Notes under the pieces: model-generated
Told to the model about the DNA's origin: nothing
Databases searched by the model: none
What the model saw: the letters and a program-made list of their open reading frames with translations, nothing else
Source: Streptomyces omiyaensis
GTDB taxonomy: Bacteria > Actinomycetota > Actinomycetes > Streptomycetales > Streptomycetaceae
DNA length: 64,000 nucleotides
NCBI RefSeq assembly: GCF_014650895.1
Contig: NZ_BMVV01000005.1
Coordinates: forward strand, 1 to 64,000
Direction: 5' to 3'
Program-made: the position numbers and the translations under genes
Part shown: piece after piece, positions 7,778 through 16,101 of the stretch
Numbering within the stretch: the stretch's first letter is position 1
Layout: the number at the start of each line of letters is the position of its first letter

Positions 7778-8955
7778 CGGGCGAGGTCCTTCCAGGGGAC
7801 GTCCTTGTCGTTGCGGGGCTCCGGCGGCAGTCCGAGGACCCGCTCGGCGACGATGTTGAGGAGCACCTCGGTGGTGCCGCCCTCGATCGAGTTGCCCTTG
7901 GAGCGCAGGTAGCGGTAGCCCGCGTCGCGCCCGGTGAAGTCGACCAGTTCGGGCCGGCGCATGGTCCAGTCGTCGTACACCAGGCCGTCCTCGGCGAGGA
8001 GTTCGACCTCCAGGCCGCTGATGGCCTGGTTGAGGCGGGCGAAGCCGAGCTTCATCGCGCTGCCCTCGGGGCCGGGCTGGCCGGCGACGAGCTGCTGGCG
8101 CAGCCGCTCGCCGGTGAGCCGGGCGACCTCCGCGTCGACCCAGAGGGCGAGGAGGTCGCGGTGCAGCGCGTGGGTGCGCAGGGCGGGGCGCTCGCGCCAG
8201 ACGGCGGCGGCCTTGCCGATCATGCCGCCCTCGCGGGGGATGCGGGCGCCGCCGATGGAGACCCGCTCGTTCATGAGCGTGGTCTGGGCGACCCGCCAGC
8301 CGTCGCCGGTCTCGCCGAGGCGGTGGGCGTCGGGGATGCGGACGCCGGTGAGGAAGACCTCGTTGAACTCGGCCTCGCCGGTGATCTGGCGCAGCGGCCG
8401 GACCTCGACGCCGGGGTCGGTCATGTCGCAGACGAAGTAGGTGATGCCGCGGTGCTTGGGGAGGTCGGGGTCGGTGCGCGCGATGAGGATGGCCCAGCGG
8501 GCGGTGTGGGCGCTGGAGGTCCACACCTTCTGCCCGTCCACCACCCAGTCGTCCCCGTCGCGGACCGCGCGGGTGCCGAGGGCGGCGAGGTCGGAGCCGG
8601 CGCCGGGTTCGCTGAAGAGCTGGCACCAGACCTCCTCCCCGGTCCACAGGGGCCGCAGGAAGCGGGACCTGACCTCGTCGGAGCCGTACGCGAGGAGGGT
8701 GGGGGCGGCCATGCCGAGGCCGATGCCGATGCGCCGGGGGTCGTTGTCGGGGGCGCCGGCCGCGGCGAGCTCGGCGTCGACGACGGCCTGGAGGGAGCGG
8801 GGGGCGTCGAGTCCGCCCAGGCCGACGGGGTAGTGGACCCAGGCGAGGCCGGCGTCGTAGCGGGCGCGGAGGAAGTCGAGCCGGTCGGTGGTGGCGGGCG
8901 GGTGCGCGGCGAGCAGGGCCCGGGTGCGCTCCTGGAGTGCGGCGGCGTCGGTCAT
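7774..8955 (-). CDS. acyl-CoA dehydrogenase family protein (long subunit)
   Basis: A 393-aa acyl-CoA dehydrogenase with the FAD-contact segment WCQLFSEPGAGSDLA, VDGQKVWTSSAH, the central KGNSIEGGTTEVLLNI motif near the C-terminus, and MNERVSIGG. It starts at ATG 8955 within an ATGA overlap with the oxidoreductase upstream and ends in an ATGA overlap with the short subunit. All three genes are therefore one coupled operon. Normal length; function as an alpha/beta pair with its neighbour is inferred. Confidence 0.87.
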   Translation of the reverse strand: MTDAAALQERTRALLAAHPPATTDRLDFLRARYDAGLAWVHYPVGLGGLDAPRSLQAVVDAELAAAGAPDNDPRRIGIGLGMAAPTLLAYGSDEVRSRFLRPLWTGEEVWCQLFSEPGAGSDLAALGTRAVRDGDDWVVDGQKVWTSSAHTARWAILIARTDPDLPKHRGITYFVCDMTDPGVEVRPLRQITGEAEFNEVFLTGVRIPDAHRLGETGDGWRVAQTTLMNERVSIGGARIPREGGMIGKAAAVWRERPALRTHALHRDLLALWVDAEVARLTGERLRQQLVAGQPGPEGSAMKLGFARLNQAISGLEVELLAEDGLVYDDWTMRRPELVDFTGRDAGYRYLRSKGNSIEGGTTEVLLNIVAERVLGLPPEPRNDKDVPWKDLAR

Positions 8956-9920
8956 GCGCGGGCTCCTTCCGGGAGGACGACGAGGCGGCCGGTGGTGGTG
9001 CCGTCGGCGACGCGCTGGACGGCGTCGGCCGCTCCGGCGAAGGGGACGCGCTCGGCGACGAGCGGCTTGACGGTCCCCTTCGCGGCGAGTTCGGCGAGGG
9101 TCTCGTGGCACCGGAGGACGGAGGCCGGGTCGCGCTGGGCGTACAGGCCCCAGTGGAGGCCGAGGACCGCGTAGTTCTTGACCAGGGCGTGGTTGAGGGC
9201 GGGGGCGGGGATGGTGCCGCTCGCGAAGCCGACGACGACGATCCGTCCCTCGAAGGCGACGCACTTGGCGGACTGCTGGTAGGCCTCGCCGCCGACCGGG
9301 TCGTAGATCACGTCGGCGCCGCGGCCGCCGGTGGCGGCCTTGACCGCGGCGACGACGTCCTCGGAGCGGCGGTCGATGACGACGTCGCAGCCGAGGGCGC
9401 GGGCGACGGCGGCCTTGGCGGGGCCGCCGACCACGCCGATGACGGTGGCGCCGGCGGCCTTGCCGAGCTGGACGGCCGCGCTGCCGACGCCACCGGCGGC
9501 GGCGTGCACGAGGAGGGTCTCGCCCGCCCGGAGGGTGGCGCGCCGGTGCAGGCCGAACCAGCCGGTCTGGTAGCCGATGTGGAGGGCGGCGGCCTCGGCG
9601 TCGTCGAGGGCGTCGGGGGCCGGGAGCAGGCTCGCGGCGTCGGCGAGGGCGTGGCCGGCGAAGCCGCCGTGCGGGAGGGCTGCGGTGGCGATGACCCGGC
9701 GTCCGTCCGGGGTCTCGCCGCAGAGCTCGACACCGGGGGTGAAGGGCAGCGGGGGCCGGATCTGGTAGTGGCCGCGGCAGAGGAGCGCGTCGGGGAAGTT
9801 GACGTTGGCGGCGCGGACCCTGAGGAGGATCTGGCCGGGTCCGGGTTCGGGGACGTCCGCCTCCTCGCGGCGCATCACCGCGCCGGGTTCGCCGTTCTCG
9901 TGCACTCGCCATGCCTGCAT
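8952..9920 (-). CDS. zinc-independent NADPH:quinone oxidoreductase (MDR family)
   Basis: A 322-aa medium-chain reductase with an N-terminal GroES-like domain (VRAANVNFPDALLCRG) and a Rossmann domain with LLVHAAAGGVGSAAVQLGKA, the NADPH-binding signature of quinone oxidoreductases. Zinc-ligand cysteines of alcohol dehydrogenases are absent. It is the first gene of an operon with two acyl-CoA dehydrogenases, suggesting a role in acyl-CoA or enoyl metabolism rather than general quinone detoxification. Confidence 0.85.
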   Translation of the reverse strand: MQAWRVHENGEPGAVMRREEADVPEPGPGQILLRVRAANVNFPDALLCRGHYQIRPPLPFTPGVELCGETPDGRRVIATAALPHGGFAGHALADAASLLPAPDALDDAEAAALHIGYQTGWFGLHRRATLRAGETLLVHAAAGGVGSAAVQLGKAAGATVIGVVGGPAKAAVARALGCDVVIDRRSEDVVAAVKAATGGRGADVIYDPVGGEAYQQSAKCVAFEGRIVVVGFASGTIPAPALNHALVKNYAVLGLHWGLYAQRDPASVLRCHETLAELAAKGTVKPLVAERVPFAGAADAVQRVADGTTTGRLVVLPEGARA

Positions 9921-9939
9921 CCGTCGAGCCTCCGTCCGT

Positions 9940-9973
9940 ACCGAGCGGTCGGTGGCATACTAAGCGGTCGCTT
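9940..9973 (-). promoter_or_regulatory. promoter with two TetR-like operator half-palindromes
   Basis: The minus strand has TAGTAT (9962-9957), a good Streptomyces -10, upstream of the oxidoreductase. Two near-palindromes flank and overlap it: ACCGAGCGGTCGGT at 9940-9953 and AAGCGGTCGCTT at 9962-9973. They share AGCGGTCG at a 19-bp period. The layout resembles TetR-family acyl-CoA regulators' operators. No TetR gene is adjacent. Confidence 0.5.
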
Positions 9974-10065
9974 GCTCCTGGGGGAACAGGCGGGGCGGAC
10001 TTCCCCGCCGGGGGCTTGCCGGCCGGTAGCTCCCCGGCCCGGGGGGACGAGCGCGGCCGGGGCCC

Positions 10066-10112
10066 CCGTGGAGGCGGACGTCCAGGCGGTGCCCCCGCCC
10101 CCGCCTCCACGG
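10066..10112 (-). terminator. terminator hairpin after the XRE regulator
   Basis: Perfect 12-bp arms CCGTGGAGGCGG (10066-10077) and CCGCCTCCACGG (10101-10112) with a 23-nt loop lie 11 bp downstream of the regulator's stop. Confidence 0.55.
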
Positions 10113-10122
10113 CCGCGGCCGC

Positions 10123-10710
10123 TCAGTCGGACTTCTTGGGGCGCGCCCGTACGTGCATCCGCTCGCCCTGCGGGCCGAAGAGGCTCAGGAACTCCACCGG
10201 GCCGTCGGCGGTCGGGCCGAACCAGTGCGGCACCCGGGTGTCGAACTCGGCCGCCTCGCCGGCCGCCAGGACCACGTCGTGCTCGCCCAGGACCAGGCGC
10301 AGCCTCCCCGAGAGGACGTAGAGCCACTCGTACCCCTCGTGGACCCGGGGGTCCGGCTGCTCCGAGGCCTTCTCCTGGATCACCTTGTACGCCTGGAGGC
10401 CGCCGGGCTGGCGGGTGAGCGGGTACATGGTGCGGCCGTGGCGGACGATCGGGCGGGCCCGCACCCGGGGGTCGCCGACCGGCGGGGCGCCGACCAGCTC
10501 GTCCAGGGGGACCTGATGGGCGCGGGCCAGCGGGAGGAGCAGTTCGAGGCTCGGCCTGCGCTGCCCGGACTCCAGGCGGGAGAGGGTGGAGACGGAGATG
10601 CCGGTGGCGGCGGAGAGCTCGGCCAGGGTCACCCCGCGGTCGCGGCGGACCCGGCGCAGCCGGGGGCCGACCTCGGTGAGCACGGCGTCGGTGCGGTCGT
10701 CTTCGGTCAT
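10123..10710 (-). CDS. XRE-family transcriptional regulator with cupin domain
   Basis: A 195-aa regulator. Residues about 12-67 form an HTH_XRE domain (RRDRGVTLAELSAATGISVSTLSRLESGQRRPS), followed by a cupin sensor domain with HEGYEWLYVLSGRLRLVLGEH and VLAAGEAAEFDTRVPHWF. The ATG at 10710 was chosen: it begins 12 residues before the HTH, and the upstream in-frame sequence is not conserved in character. It is divergent from the thioredoxin-reductase-like gene, with a palindrome between them, so it is probably its autoregulated regulator. Confidence 0.87.
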   Translation of the reverse strand: MTEDDRTDAVLTEVGPRLRRVRRDRGVTLAELSAATGISVSTLSRLESGQRRPSLELLLPLARAHQVPLDELVGAPPVGDPRVRARPIVRHGRTMYPLTRQPGGLQAYKVIQEKASEQPDPRVHEGYEWLYVLSGRLRLVLGEHDVVLAAGEAAEFDTRVPHWFGPTADGPVEFLSLFGPQGERMHVRARPKKSD

Positions 10711-10729
10711 GGATCCAGTGTTGCAGAAA

Positions 10730-10747
10730 CGGCAAGATTCCTTGCCG
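10730..10747. promoter_or_regulatory. palindromic operator between the XRE regulator and the oxidoreductase
   Basis: CGGCAAGATTCCTTGCCG has perfect 7-bp arms around ATTC. A further TTGC half-site lies at 10721-10724, giving TTGC-N7-GCAA with the left arm. It lies in the 67-bp divergent intergenic space and is the likely binding site of the XRE/cupin regulator. Confidence 0.55.
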
Positions 10748-10777
10748 CCCCGATGGGTCCCGGGTGACGCTCGCGGC

Positions 10778-11728
10778 ATGAACGCACTCATGGACGACAA
10801 CAGCTTCGAGGTCGTGGTGGTCGGCGGCGGGGCGGCCGGACTCAGCGCCGCGCTGATCCTCGGCCGGTCCCGGCGCCGCACCCTGGTCGTGGACGCGGGC
10901 GAGCCGCGCAACGCGCCGAGCGGCCACATGCAGGGCTACCTCTCGCGGGACGGGATGGCCCCCGCGGAGTTCCTGGCGGCCGGCCGGCGCGAACTCCTCG
11001 CGTACGGCGTGGAGGTCCGGCCGGGCGAGGTCACGGCGGCGGCCGCGGACGGCGACGGTTTCGCCCTCACCCTCGCCGACGGGACCGCGCTGGCCGCCAG
11101 GCGGCTGGTCGTGGCCACCGGCCTCGTCGACGAACTGCCGGAGATCGGGGGACTGGCCGAGCGGTGGGGCCGGGACGTGCTGCACTGCCCCTTCTGCCAC
11201 GGCTGGGAAGTCCGCGACCGGCCCCTCGGCGTCGTGGCGCATCCGGCGATGCCGGCCCATCAGGCACTGATGGTCTCGCACCTCTCCTCCGACGTGACGC
11301 TCTTCCTGGACGGCGCGGAGCTCACCGGGCAGGACGCCCGGCTGCTGGCCGCGGCGGGCGTCCGGACCGTGGAGGGCGCGGTCGAGGCGGTCGCCGTGGA
11401 GGACGACCGCCTGACCGGGGTACGGCTCGCCGACGGTCGGACCGTCGGCTGCGAGGTGCTCTTCGCGGCGGGCACCCGGCTCCTCCCCCGTGACGGGGTG
11501 CTCCGGCAGCTCGGCGCGGAGGGGTACGAGACGCCCTTCGGCACCTTCGTGAAGGTCGACGAGGCGGGCCGGACGAGCGTGCCGGGCGTCTGGGCGGCGG
11601 GGAACGTGACCGGCCCCGCCGAGCAGGTCGTCAACGCGGCCGGCGCGGGCTACCGGGCGGGCGCGGTCCTCCACGGCGAGCTGCTCATGGGCGACCTCGC
11701 GGCGAGGGCGGACGGCCTGGAGGGCTGA
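10778..11728 (+). CDS. NAD(P)/FAD-dependent oxidoreductase, thioredoxin-reductase-like
   Basis: A 316-aa pyridine nucleotide-disulfide oxidoreductase with the FAD-binding GGGAAGLSAALILGRS near the N-terminus, LVVATGLVDELP, and the redox-type motif CPFCHGWE at about residues 132-139. That motif replaces the CATCDG of classical TrxB. VWAAGNVTG near the C-terminus is the usual FAD closing motif. Such proteins often reduce small disulfides and sit beside XRE/cupin regulators. The substrate is not shown. Confidence 0.85.
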   Translation: MNALMDDNSFEVVVVGGGAAGLSAALILGRSRRRTLVVDAGEPRNAPSGHMQGYLSRDGMAPAEFLAAGRRELLAYGVEVRPGEVTAAAADGDGFALTLADGTALAARRLVVATGLVDELPEIGGLAERWGRDVLHCPFCHGWEVRDRPLGVVAHPAMPAHQALMVSHLSSDVTLFLDGAELTGQDARLLAAAGVRTVEGAVEAVAVEDDRLTGVRLADGRTVGCEVLFAAGTRLLPRDGVLRQLGAEGYETPFGTFVKVDEAGRTSVPGVWAAGNVTGPAEQVVNAAGAGYRAGAVLHGELLMGDLAARADGLEG

Positions 11729-12070
11729 CGGATCCCCGGGGCGACGGGAACGCGGGGCGACGGATCCCCAGGGCGACGGACGCCCGGAGCGGCGGGAGGA
11801 CGGGAACGCCGGGGGCGGTGGGGGGCGGGGGGCGGCGGGACCCGGGAGGAGGGGAGCACCGAACGCCGGGGATCCGGCGCGGCAGGGGTCCGGCGCGGCA
11901 GGGGTCCGGCGCGGCAGGGGTCCGGCGCGGCGGGGATCCGGCGCGGCGGGTGCGCCGGTCGGATGAACCGGCGCGGCACCGGTCGCGGCGTCCGGGCGAA
12001 AGCCCGAGGATCGGCCATGGTGGCCGGAATCCGGCCCGGACGCAGGACGACGGAAGGACGGCACCGCCCC
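11729..12070. repeat. gene-free stretch with five 16-bp tandem repeats (11873-11952)
   Basis: No reading frame here has coding character. Five head-to-tail copies of a 16-bp unit (TCCGGCGCGGCAGGGG) begin at 11873, 11889, 11905, 11921 and 11937; the last two have diverged at the 3' end. Just before them (11730-11860) is looser GGCGACGG-rich repetition. The following VOC gene starts at 12071, so its promoter must lie within or next to the repeats. Confidence 0.7.
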
Positions 12071-12850
12071 ATGCTCGGCACCCAGTACACCCACGGCTCC
12101 CCCTGCTGGATCGACCTCGGCAGCCCGGACACCGTCGGCGCGGCGGAGTTCTACGCCGCCGTGCTCGGCTGGGAGTTCCGCCCGGCCGGTCCCGAGGCCG
12201 ACGGGTACGGCTTCTTCCAGCAGGACGGGGCGACCGTCGCCGCGCTCGGCCCGCTCACCGAGGAGGGCGCGCGGAGCGCCTGGACCGTGTACTTCCGGAC
12301 CTCGGACGCGGACACCTCCCAGATGGTGACGGCCGCCGAGGGCGGGCGGGTCCGGGTCCGCGCCACGGACGTGATGGACGCGGGCCGGATGGCGGCGCTC
12401 ACCGACCCCGCCGGGGCCGAGTTCGCCGTCTGGCAGGCCGGATCGGTCCGGGGCCTGGACCGCACCTCCTCGCGGAACACGCTCGTCTGGGTGGAGCTGC
12501 ACACCCCGGACCCGGAGGCCGCGCTCGACTTCTACCGCTCGCTCTTCGAGTGGCGCTGGGCGGAGATGGAGGCGCCCGGCATGACGTACCGGGTGGTCTC
12601 GACCGCCGAGGGCGACCAGGAGGCGGCCTCCTTCGGCGGCGCCGCCGAGCTCCAGGGGCCCGGCGAACGGTCCCGCTGGATCCCGTACTTCGAGGTCGCG
12701 GACGCCGACGCGGCGGCGGACGCGGTGACCGCCTCGGGCGGTGCGGTCCTGCTGCCGCCGGCGGACGTCCCGGACGTCGGCCGCCTCGCCTGGTTCACCG
12801 ACCCCTCGGGGGCCGAGTTCGCGGTCCTCACGCCGGCTCCGACGGGCTGA
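12071..12850 (+). CDS. VOC family protein, two glyoxalase-like domains
   Basis: A 259-aa protein with two tandem VOC modules, about 8-125 and 135-255. Each has the beta-alpha-beta-beta-beta pattern and ends in the same phrase, AALTDPAGAEFAVWQ and AWFTDPSGAEFAVLT. It matches the family annotated as hydroxylase or CFP30B-like in actinobacteria, whose activity is undefined. The ATG at 12071 gives the family N-terminus (GSPCWIDLGSPD); GGAAGGACG lies about 12 nt upstream. In-frame starts further up would extend into the repeat region. Confidence 0.8.
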   Translation: MLGTQYTHGSPCWIDLGSPDTVGAAEFYAAVLGWEFRPAGPEADGYGFFQQDGATVAALGPLTEEGARSAWTVYFRTSDADTSQMVTAAEGGRVRVRATDVMDAGRMAALTDPAGAEFAVWQAGSVRGLDRTSSRNTLVWVELHTPDPEAALDFYRSLFEWRWAEMEAPGMTYRVVSTAEGDQEAASFGGAAELQGPGERSRWIPYFEVADADAAADAVTASGGAVLLPPADVPDVGRLAWFTDPSGAEFAVLTPAPTG

Positions 12851-12919
12851 CGGCGGGCGCTCGGCAAAAGCCACCGGGTCCTGTCCGGGAAGTCGCGCCG
12901 TCCGCCCTCCGGGCACGGC

Positions 12920-13672
12920 CTAACGGGGGAAGACCTCGAAGGTCACCGCCGGGCGGCCGCCGAAGCGGTCGGCCGCGCGGGAGGTGGTGGCGGTGACGAA
13001 CTCCCGGGCGTACTCCTCCGGTTCCCGGTCCGTCAGGGCCTCGATGTAGGCGCGGTGGCAGAGGAGCGACTCCACCGCCCGCTCCAGGCCCGGGCCGGCG
13101 TCGACGGCGTGGGTCGGGGTGCTGGACGCGGCGACGGCGACCCGGCGGACCCCGTCCCAGGGCGCGAGGCCCCGCTCGGCGAGTTCGGGGAAGATCCAGC
13201 GGTTGCCCGCGTCCGCCGCCGCGTCGAGGGTCGCGCGGCCGACGGCCACGTGGTCGGGGGTGTTCCGGGGCGCGCCCGGCCCGTCGCCCCAGCCGTCGCG
13301 GTGGTTGAGGGTCACGACGAGCTCGGGGCGGTGGCGGCGGATCGCCGCGGCGATGTCGCGGCGGAGCGCGGTCCCGTACTCGATGACGCCGTCGCGGTGG
13401 TCGAGGAACTCGACGGTGTCCACGCCGACCACGGCGGCGCTCGCCCGCTGCTCGCGCTCGCGCAGCGGTGCGCAGACCTCCGGGTCGAGCGTGTCGATCC
13501 CGGCCTCGCCCCGGCTGACCAGGAGGTAGACGACCTCCTTGCCCTCGTCGGTCCAACGGGCGACGGCGGCCGCGCAGCCGTACTCCAGGTCGTCGGGGTG
13601 GGCGACGACCGCGAGGGCGCGCCGCCAGTCGCCGGGGAGCTCGGGCAGGTCGGTGGCTTCGGTGTCGATCAT
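12920..13672 (-). CDS. PIG-L family deacetylase
   Basis: A 250-aa LmbE/PIG-L zinc deacetylase with the metal motif AVVAHPDDLEYGCAAAV (HPDD, about residues 24-27), FLDHRDG, and the distal histidine in RNTPDHVAVG. Family members remove acetyl groups from N-acetylglucosaminyl conjugates. The start overlaps the stop of the SIS gene (ATGA). Pairing with an aldose-ketose-isomerase-like SIS protein suggests amino-sugar breakdown or salvage. It is not obviously MshB. Confidence 0.86.
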   Translation of the reverse strand: MIDTEATDLPELPGDWRRALAVVAHPDDLEYGCAAAVARWTDEGKEVVYLLVSRGEAGIDTLDPEVCAPLREREQRASAAVVGVDTVEFLDHRDGVIEYGTALRRDIAAAIRRHRPELVVTLNHRDGWGDGPGAPRNTPDHVAVGRATLDAAADAGNRWIFPELAERGLAPWDGVRRVAVAASSTPTHAVDAGPGLERAVESLLCHRAYIEALTDREPEEYAREFVTATTSRAADRFGGRPAVTFEVFPR

Positions 13673-14601
13673 GCCCGCAGGATACGGGCGGCCTCCGCCG
13701 CGGTGGGGCGGAACGCTCCGGCGAGGATCACGGAGCGTGAGACGTGGCGCGGACGGTCGGGGTTGAGGCCGCGCCGGGCGGCGAGGGAGACGGCGAGGCG
13801 CTGGGCGCGGACCAGGGCGGCGACCGGGTCGACGGCGTCGGCGGTGAACAGGGCGCCGGTGGACTCCACTTCCTCGCGGAGTCCGGCCGGGACGGGGCCG
13901 ATGCACCAGACGAGGCTGGTCCGGTCGCTGATGCTGATGGGTCCGTGCCGGTACTCCATCGCCGCGTACGACTCCGTCCAGGCGCGGGCGACCTCGCGGA
14001 GCTTCAGGGCCGCCTCGTCGGCGAGGCCGACGGTCCAGCCGGTGCCGAGGAAGGTGAACTGGACGCGTCGCTCCCAGTGCGCCGGGAGGGGCTCGTAGAG
14101 GGCGAGTTCGGCGTCGGCGACGGAGGGGGCGAGGTCCACCCCGAGTCCGGCGCGCAGGAGTTGGAGGGCGGTGGTGGCGAACCGGGTCTGCACGACGGAG
14201 CGTTCGTCGGCGAAGGAGAGGTCGACCACCTGGTCGGCGAGCCGGCCGGCGGGGCTGTCGGGGACCCCGGTGAGGACCAGGGTGGGCAGCCGGCCGGCCG
14301 CGCCGGCGAGGAGGTCGGCCACCTCGGTGGTCGTGCCGGAGCGGGTGAGGGCCACGATGCGGTCGTAGCCGCGGCCGAGCGGGGTGCGCTCGGAGGCGGG
14401 GAAGGCGTCGGTCTCGCCCGCCCCGAGGGATTCCCGCAGGGCCGCGTAGGCGCGGGCGATCAGGTACGAGGTGCCGCAGCCGACCACAGCGACCCGCTCG
14501 CCGGGGCGGGGCAGCCGGTCGGCGAGCGGCCCGGCGAGGGCGGCGGCGCGGCGCCAGCAGTCGGGCTGGCCGGCGATCTCGGCGGTGACGTGTGCGCTCA
14601 T
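13669..14601 (-). CDS. SIS-domain sugar isomerase/deaminase-like protein
   Basis: A 310-aa protein with two SIS domains resembling the isomerase half of GlmS/AgaS: VAVVGCGTSYLIARAYAAL (about 38-56), ALTRSGTTTEV (serine-rich phosphosugar site), and a second domain with FLGTGWTVGLADEAALKLREVA and MEYRHGP. It is translationally coupled to the PIG-L deacetylase. It probably acts on an amino-sugar phosphate; the exact substrate is unknown. Confidence 0.83.
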   Translation of the reverse strand: MSAHVTAEIAGQPDCWRRAAALAGPLADRLPRPGERVAVVGCGTSYLIARAYAALRESLGAGETDAFPASERTPLGRGYDRIVALTRSGTTTEVADLLAGAAGRLPTLVLTGVPDSPAGRLADQVVDLSFADERSVVQTRFATTALQLLRAGLGVDLAPSVADAELALYEPLPAHWERRVQFTFLGTGWTVGLADEAALKLREVARAWTESYAAMEYRHGPISISDRTSLVWCIGPVPAGLREEVESTGALFTADAVDPVAALVRAQRLAVSLAARRGLNPDRPRHVSRSVILAGAFRPTAAEAARILRA

Positions 14602-14616
14602 GGACCGAGTTGTACC

Positions 14617-14636
14617 GGCCCGCCGCGGGGCGGGCC
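14617..14636. terminator. possible terminator hairpin
   Basis: GGCCCGCC-GCGG-GGCGGGCC has perfect 8-bp arms and lies 63 bp beyond the stop of the hydrolase on the minus strand. It also sits just upstream of the SIS gene, so an operator role is possible. Confidence 0.35.
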
Positions 14637-14698
14637 ATGTGCGATCGGGGTCCGGTCCTTGGACTTTCGCACGCGGCCCGCCGCTGCGGGTGGCGGTG

Positions 14699-16006
14699 TC
14701 AGAGCTCGTCGCGGGAGAGCGCGAGGAGGCGGTCCAGGACGCGCGGGCCGCCGGCCCGCACGCCGTCGTGCTCGAACTCGTCGGTGACCCAGGTCCGCAG
14801 TCCCCGGATCGCAGCGGCGGTCTCCAGCGAGTGGGCCGTGTCGACGTACATGTCGTCGTGGTAGACGGCGGCGGCCACCGGCACCCGGTTGGCGGCGAGG
14901 CGCTCGGGGTCGTAGAGCGGGGTCCAGTCGTCCCGCCGGGCGAGGAGCTCGGCGGTCTCGCGGAGCGGGCGGAGGGCGGGGTCGGTGGCGAAGAGCCAGG
15001 GGTGGACGGTCTCGCCGGTGAGCAGGACGGGCCGCCCGGCGGCGAGCGCCCCGGCCGCGTCGAACTCGGGGAAGCCGGCGCGGACCCGCTCGGCGGCCCA
15101 GTCGGTGGGGCCGCGGCCCTGGGCGTAGATGGCCTCGTGGAGGACGGCGTAGAGCGGGTGTCCGGCGTACGAGAGGTGGGCCTGGACCTGCTCCAGGAAG
15201 GCGTCGGCGAGGACGGGCCCGGTGGGCGTCGGCACGAAGGCGCCCTCCAGGAGGTGGTGGAGCTGGTGGGTGCCGTCGCCGGAGCCGAGGAGGATGCCGA
15301 GGGACTGGAAGGCCTCGACGGTGAGGAGGCCGCCGCCGGGGAGGGTGACCTCGTGCTCCAGGAGGTGCGCGGCGATCGCGGCGACGCGCTCGGCGTCGCG
15401 CGGGTAGCGGGCGAAGTGGGCCTCGTTCTTCCGGCGGATCCGCGGGTAGGCGGCGGTGTAGACCTCGTCCGCCGTCGCGTCGAGGGACGGCAGGCCGCCG
15501 GTGATCAGGACGCGTGCCAGGCCCTCGGGGGCGGTGGAGAGGTAGTGGACGGCGCAGAAGCCGCCGAAGCTCTGGCCGAGGACGGTCCAGGGGGCGCCGC
15601 CGGTGAGCCGGCGGCGGACGAGCTCGCAGTCCCTGACGATGGAGTCGGCGCGGAATCGGGTCAGGTACTCCGCCTGCGCGGCGGCATCGCCGCGCAGCGG
15701 GAGGGTCTGGCGGTTGGCGGGGGTGGAGCGGCCGGTGCCGCGCTGGTCGAGCAGGAGCACCCGGAACTCGCGGACGGCGCGGCCGATCCACGCCTGCCGG
15801 CCGATGAAGCGGCGGGCGCCGAAGCCGGGGCCGCCCTCCAGGTAGAGCAGCCAGGGCAGCCGGTCGCGCTCGGTGTCGCTCAGGCCCGCGGCGGTGATCT
15901 CGCGTCCGTACACCTCGATCTGCTCGCCCTCGGGGCGGGCGTGGTCGAGGGGGACGGGGACGTGGTGGTCGGTGACGACGACGCCGGGCTGGCGGTAGGT
16001 GGTCAA
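14699..16006 (-). CDS. alpha/beta hydrolase, proline iminopeptidase (S33) family
   Basis: A 435-aa hydrolase. GGPGFG (oxyanion region of proline iminopeptidases), LLDQRGTGRS and the nucleophile elbow GQSFGG are visible; the C-terminal histidine is in DEFEHDGVRAGG. It probably cleaves an N-terminal proline or another amide. The start is taken as TTG at 16006, because AGGAG lies 6-7 nt before it and upstream residues are low complexity. No partner genes are apparent. Confidence 0.8.
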   Translation of the reverse strand: MTTYRQPGVVVTDHHVPVPLDHARPEGEQIEVYGREITAAGLSDTERDRLPWLLYLEGGPGFGARRFIGRQAWIGRAVREFRVLLLDQRGTGRSTPANRQTLPLRGDAAAQAEYLTRFRADSIVRDCELVRRRLTGGAPWTVLGQSFGGFCAVHYLSTAPEGLARVLITGGLPSLDATADEVYTAAYPRIRRKNEAHFARYPRDAERVAAIAAHLLEHEVTLPGGGLLTVEAFQSLGILLGSGDGTHQLHHLLEGAFVPTPTGPVLADAFLEQVQAHLSYAGHPLYAVLHEAIYAQGRGPTDWAAERVRAGFPEFDAAGALAAGRPVLLTGETVHPWLFATDPALRPLRETAELLARRDDWTPLYDPERLAANRVPVAAAVYHDDMYVDTAHSLETAAAIRGLRTWVTDEFEHDGVRAGGPRVLDRLLALSRDEL

Positions 16007-16101
16007 CGGTGCTCCTGCTGCTGTTCCTGCTCCGTGCTCCCCCGCCCGCACAGTGGATCACAGTCCGCCGCCGGGCGCCCCACCGGCCCGTCCGGGCGGG
16101 C

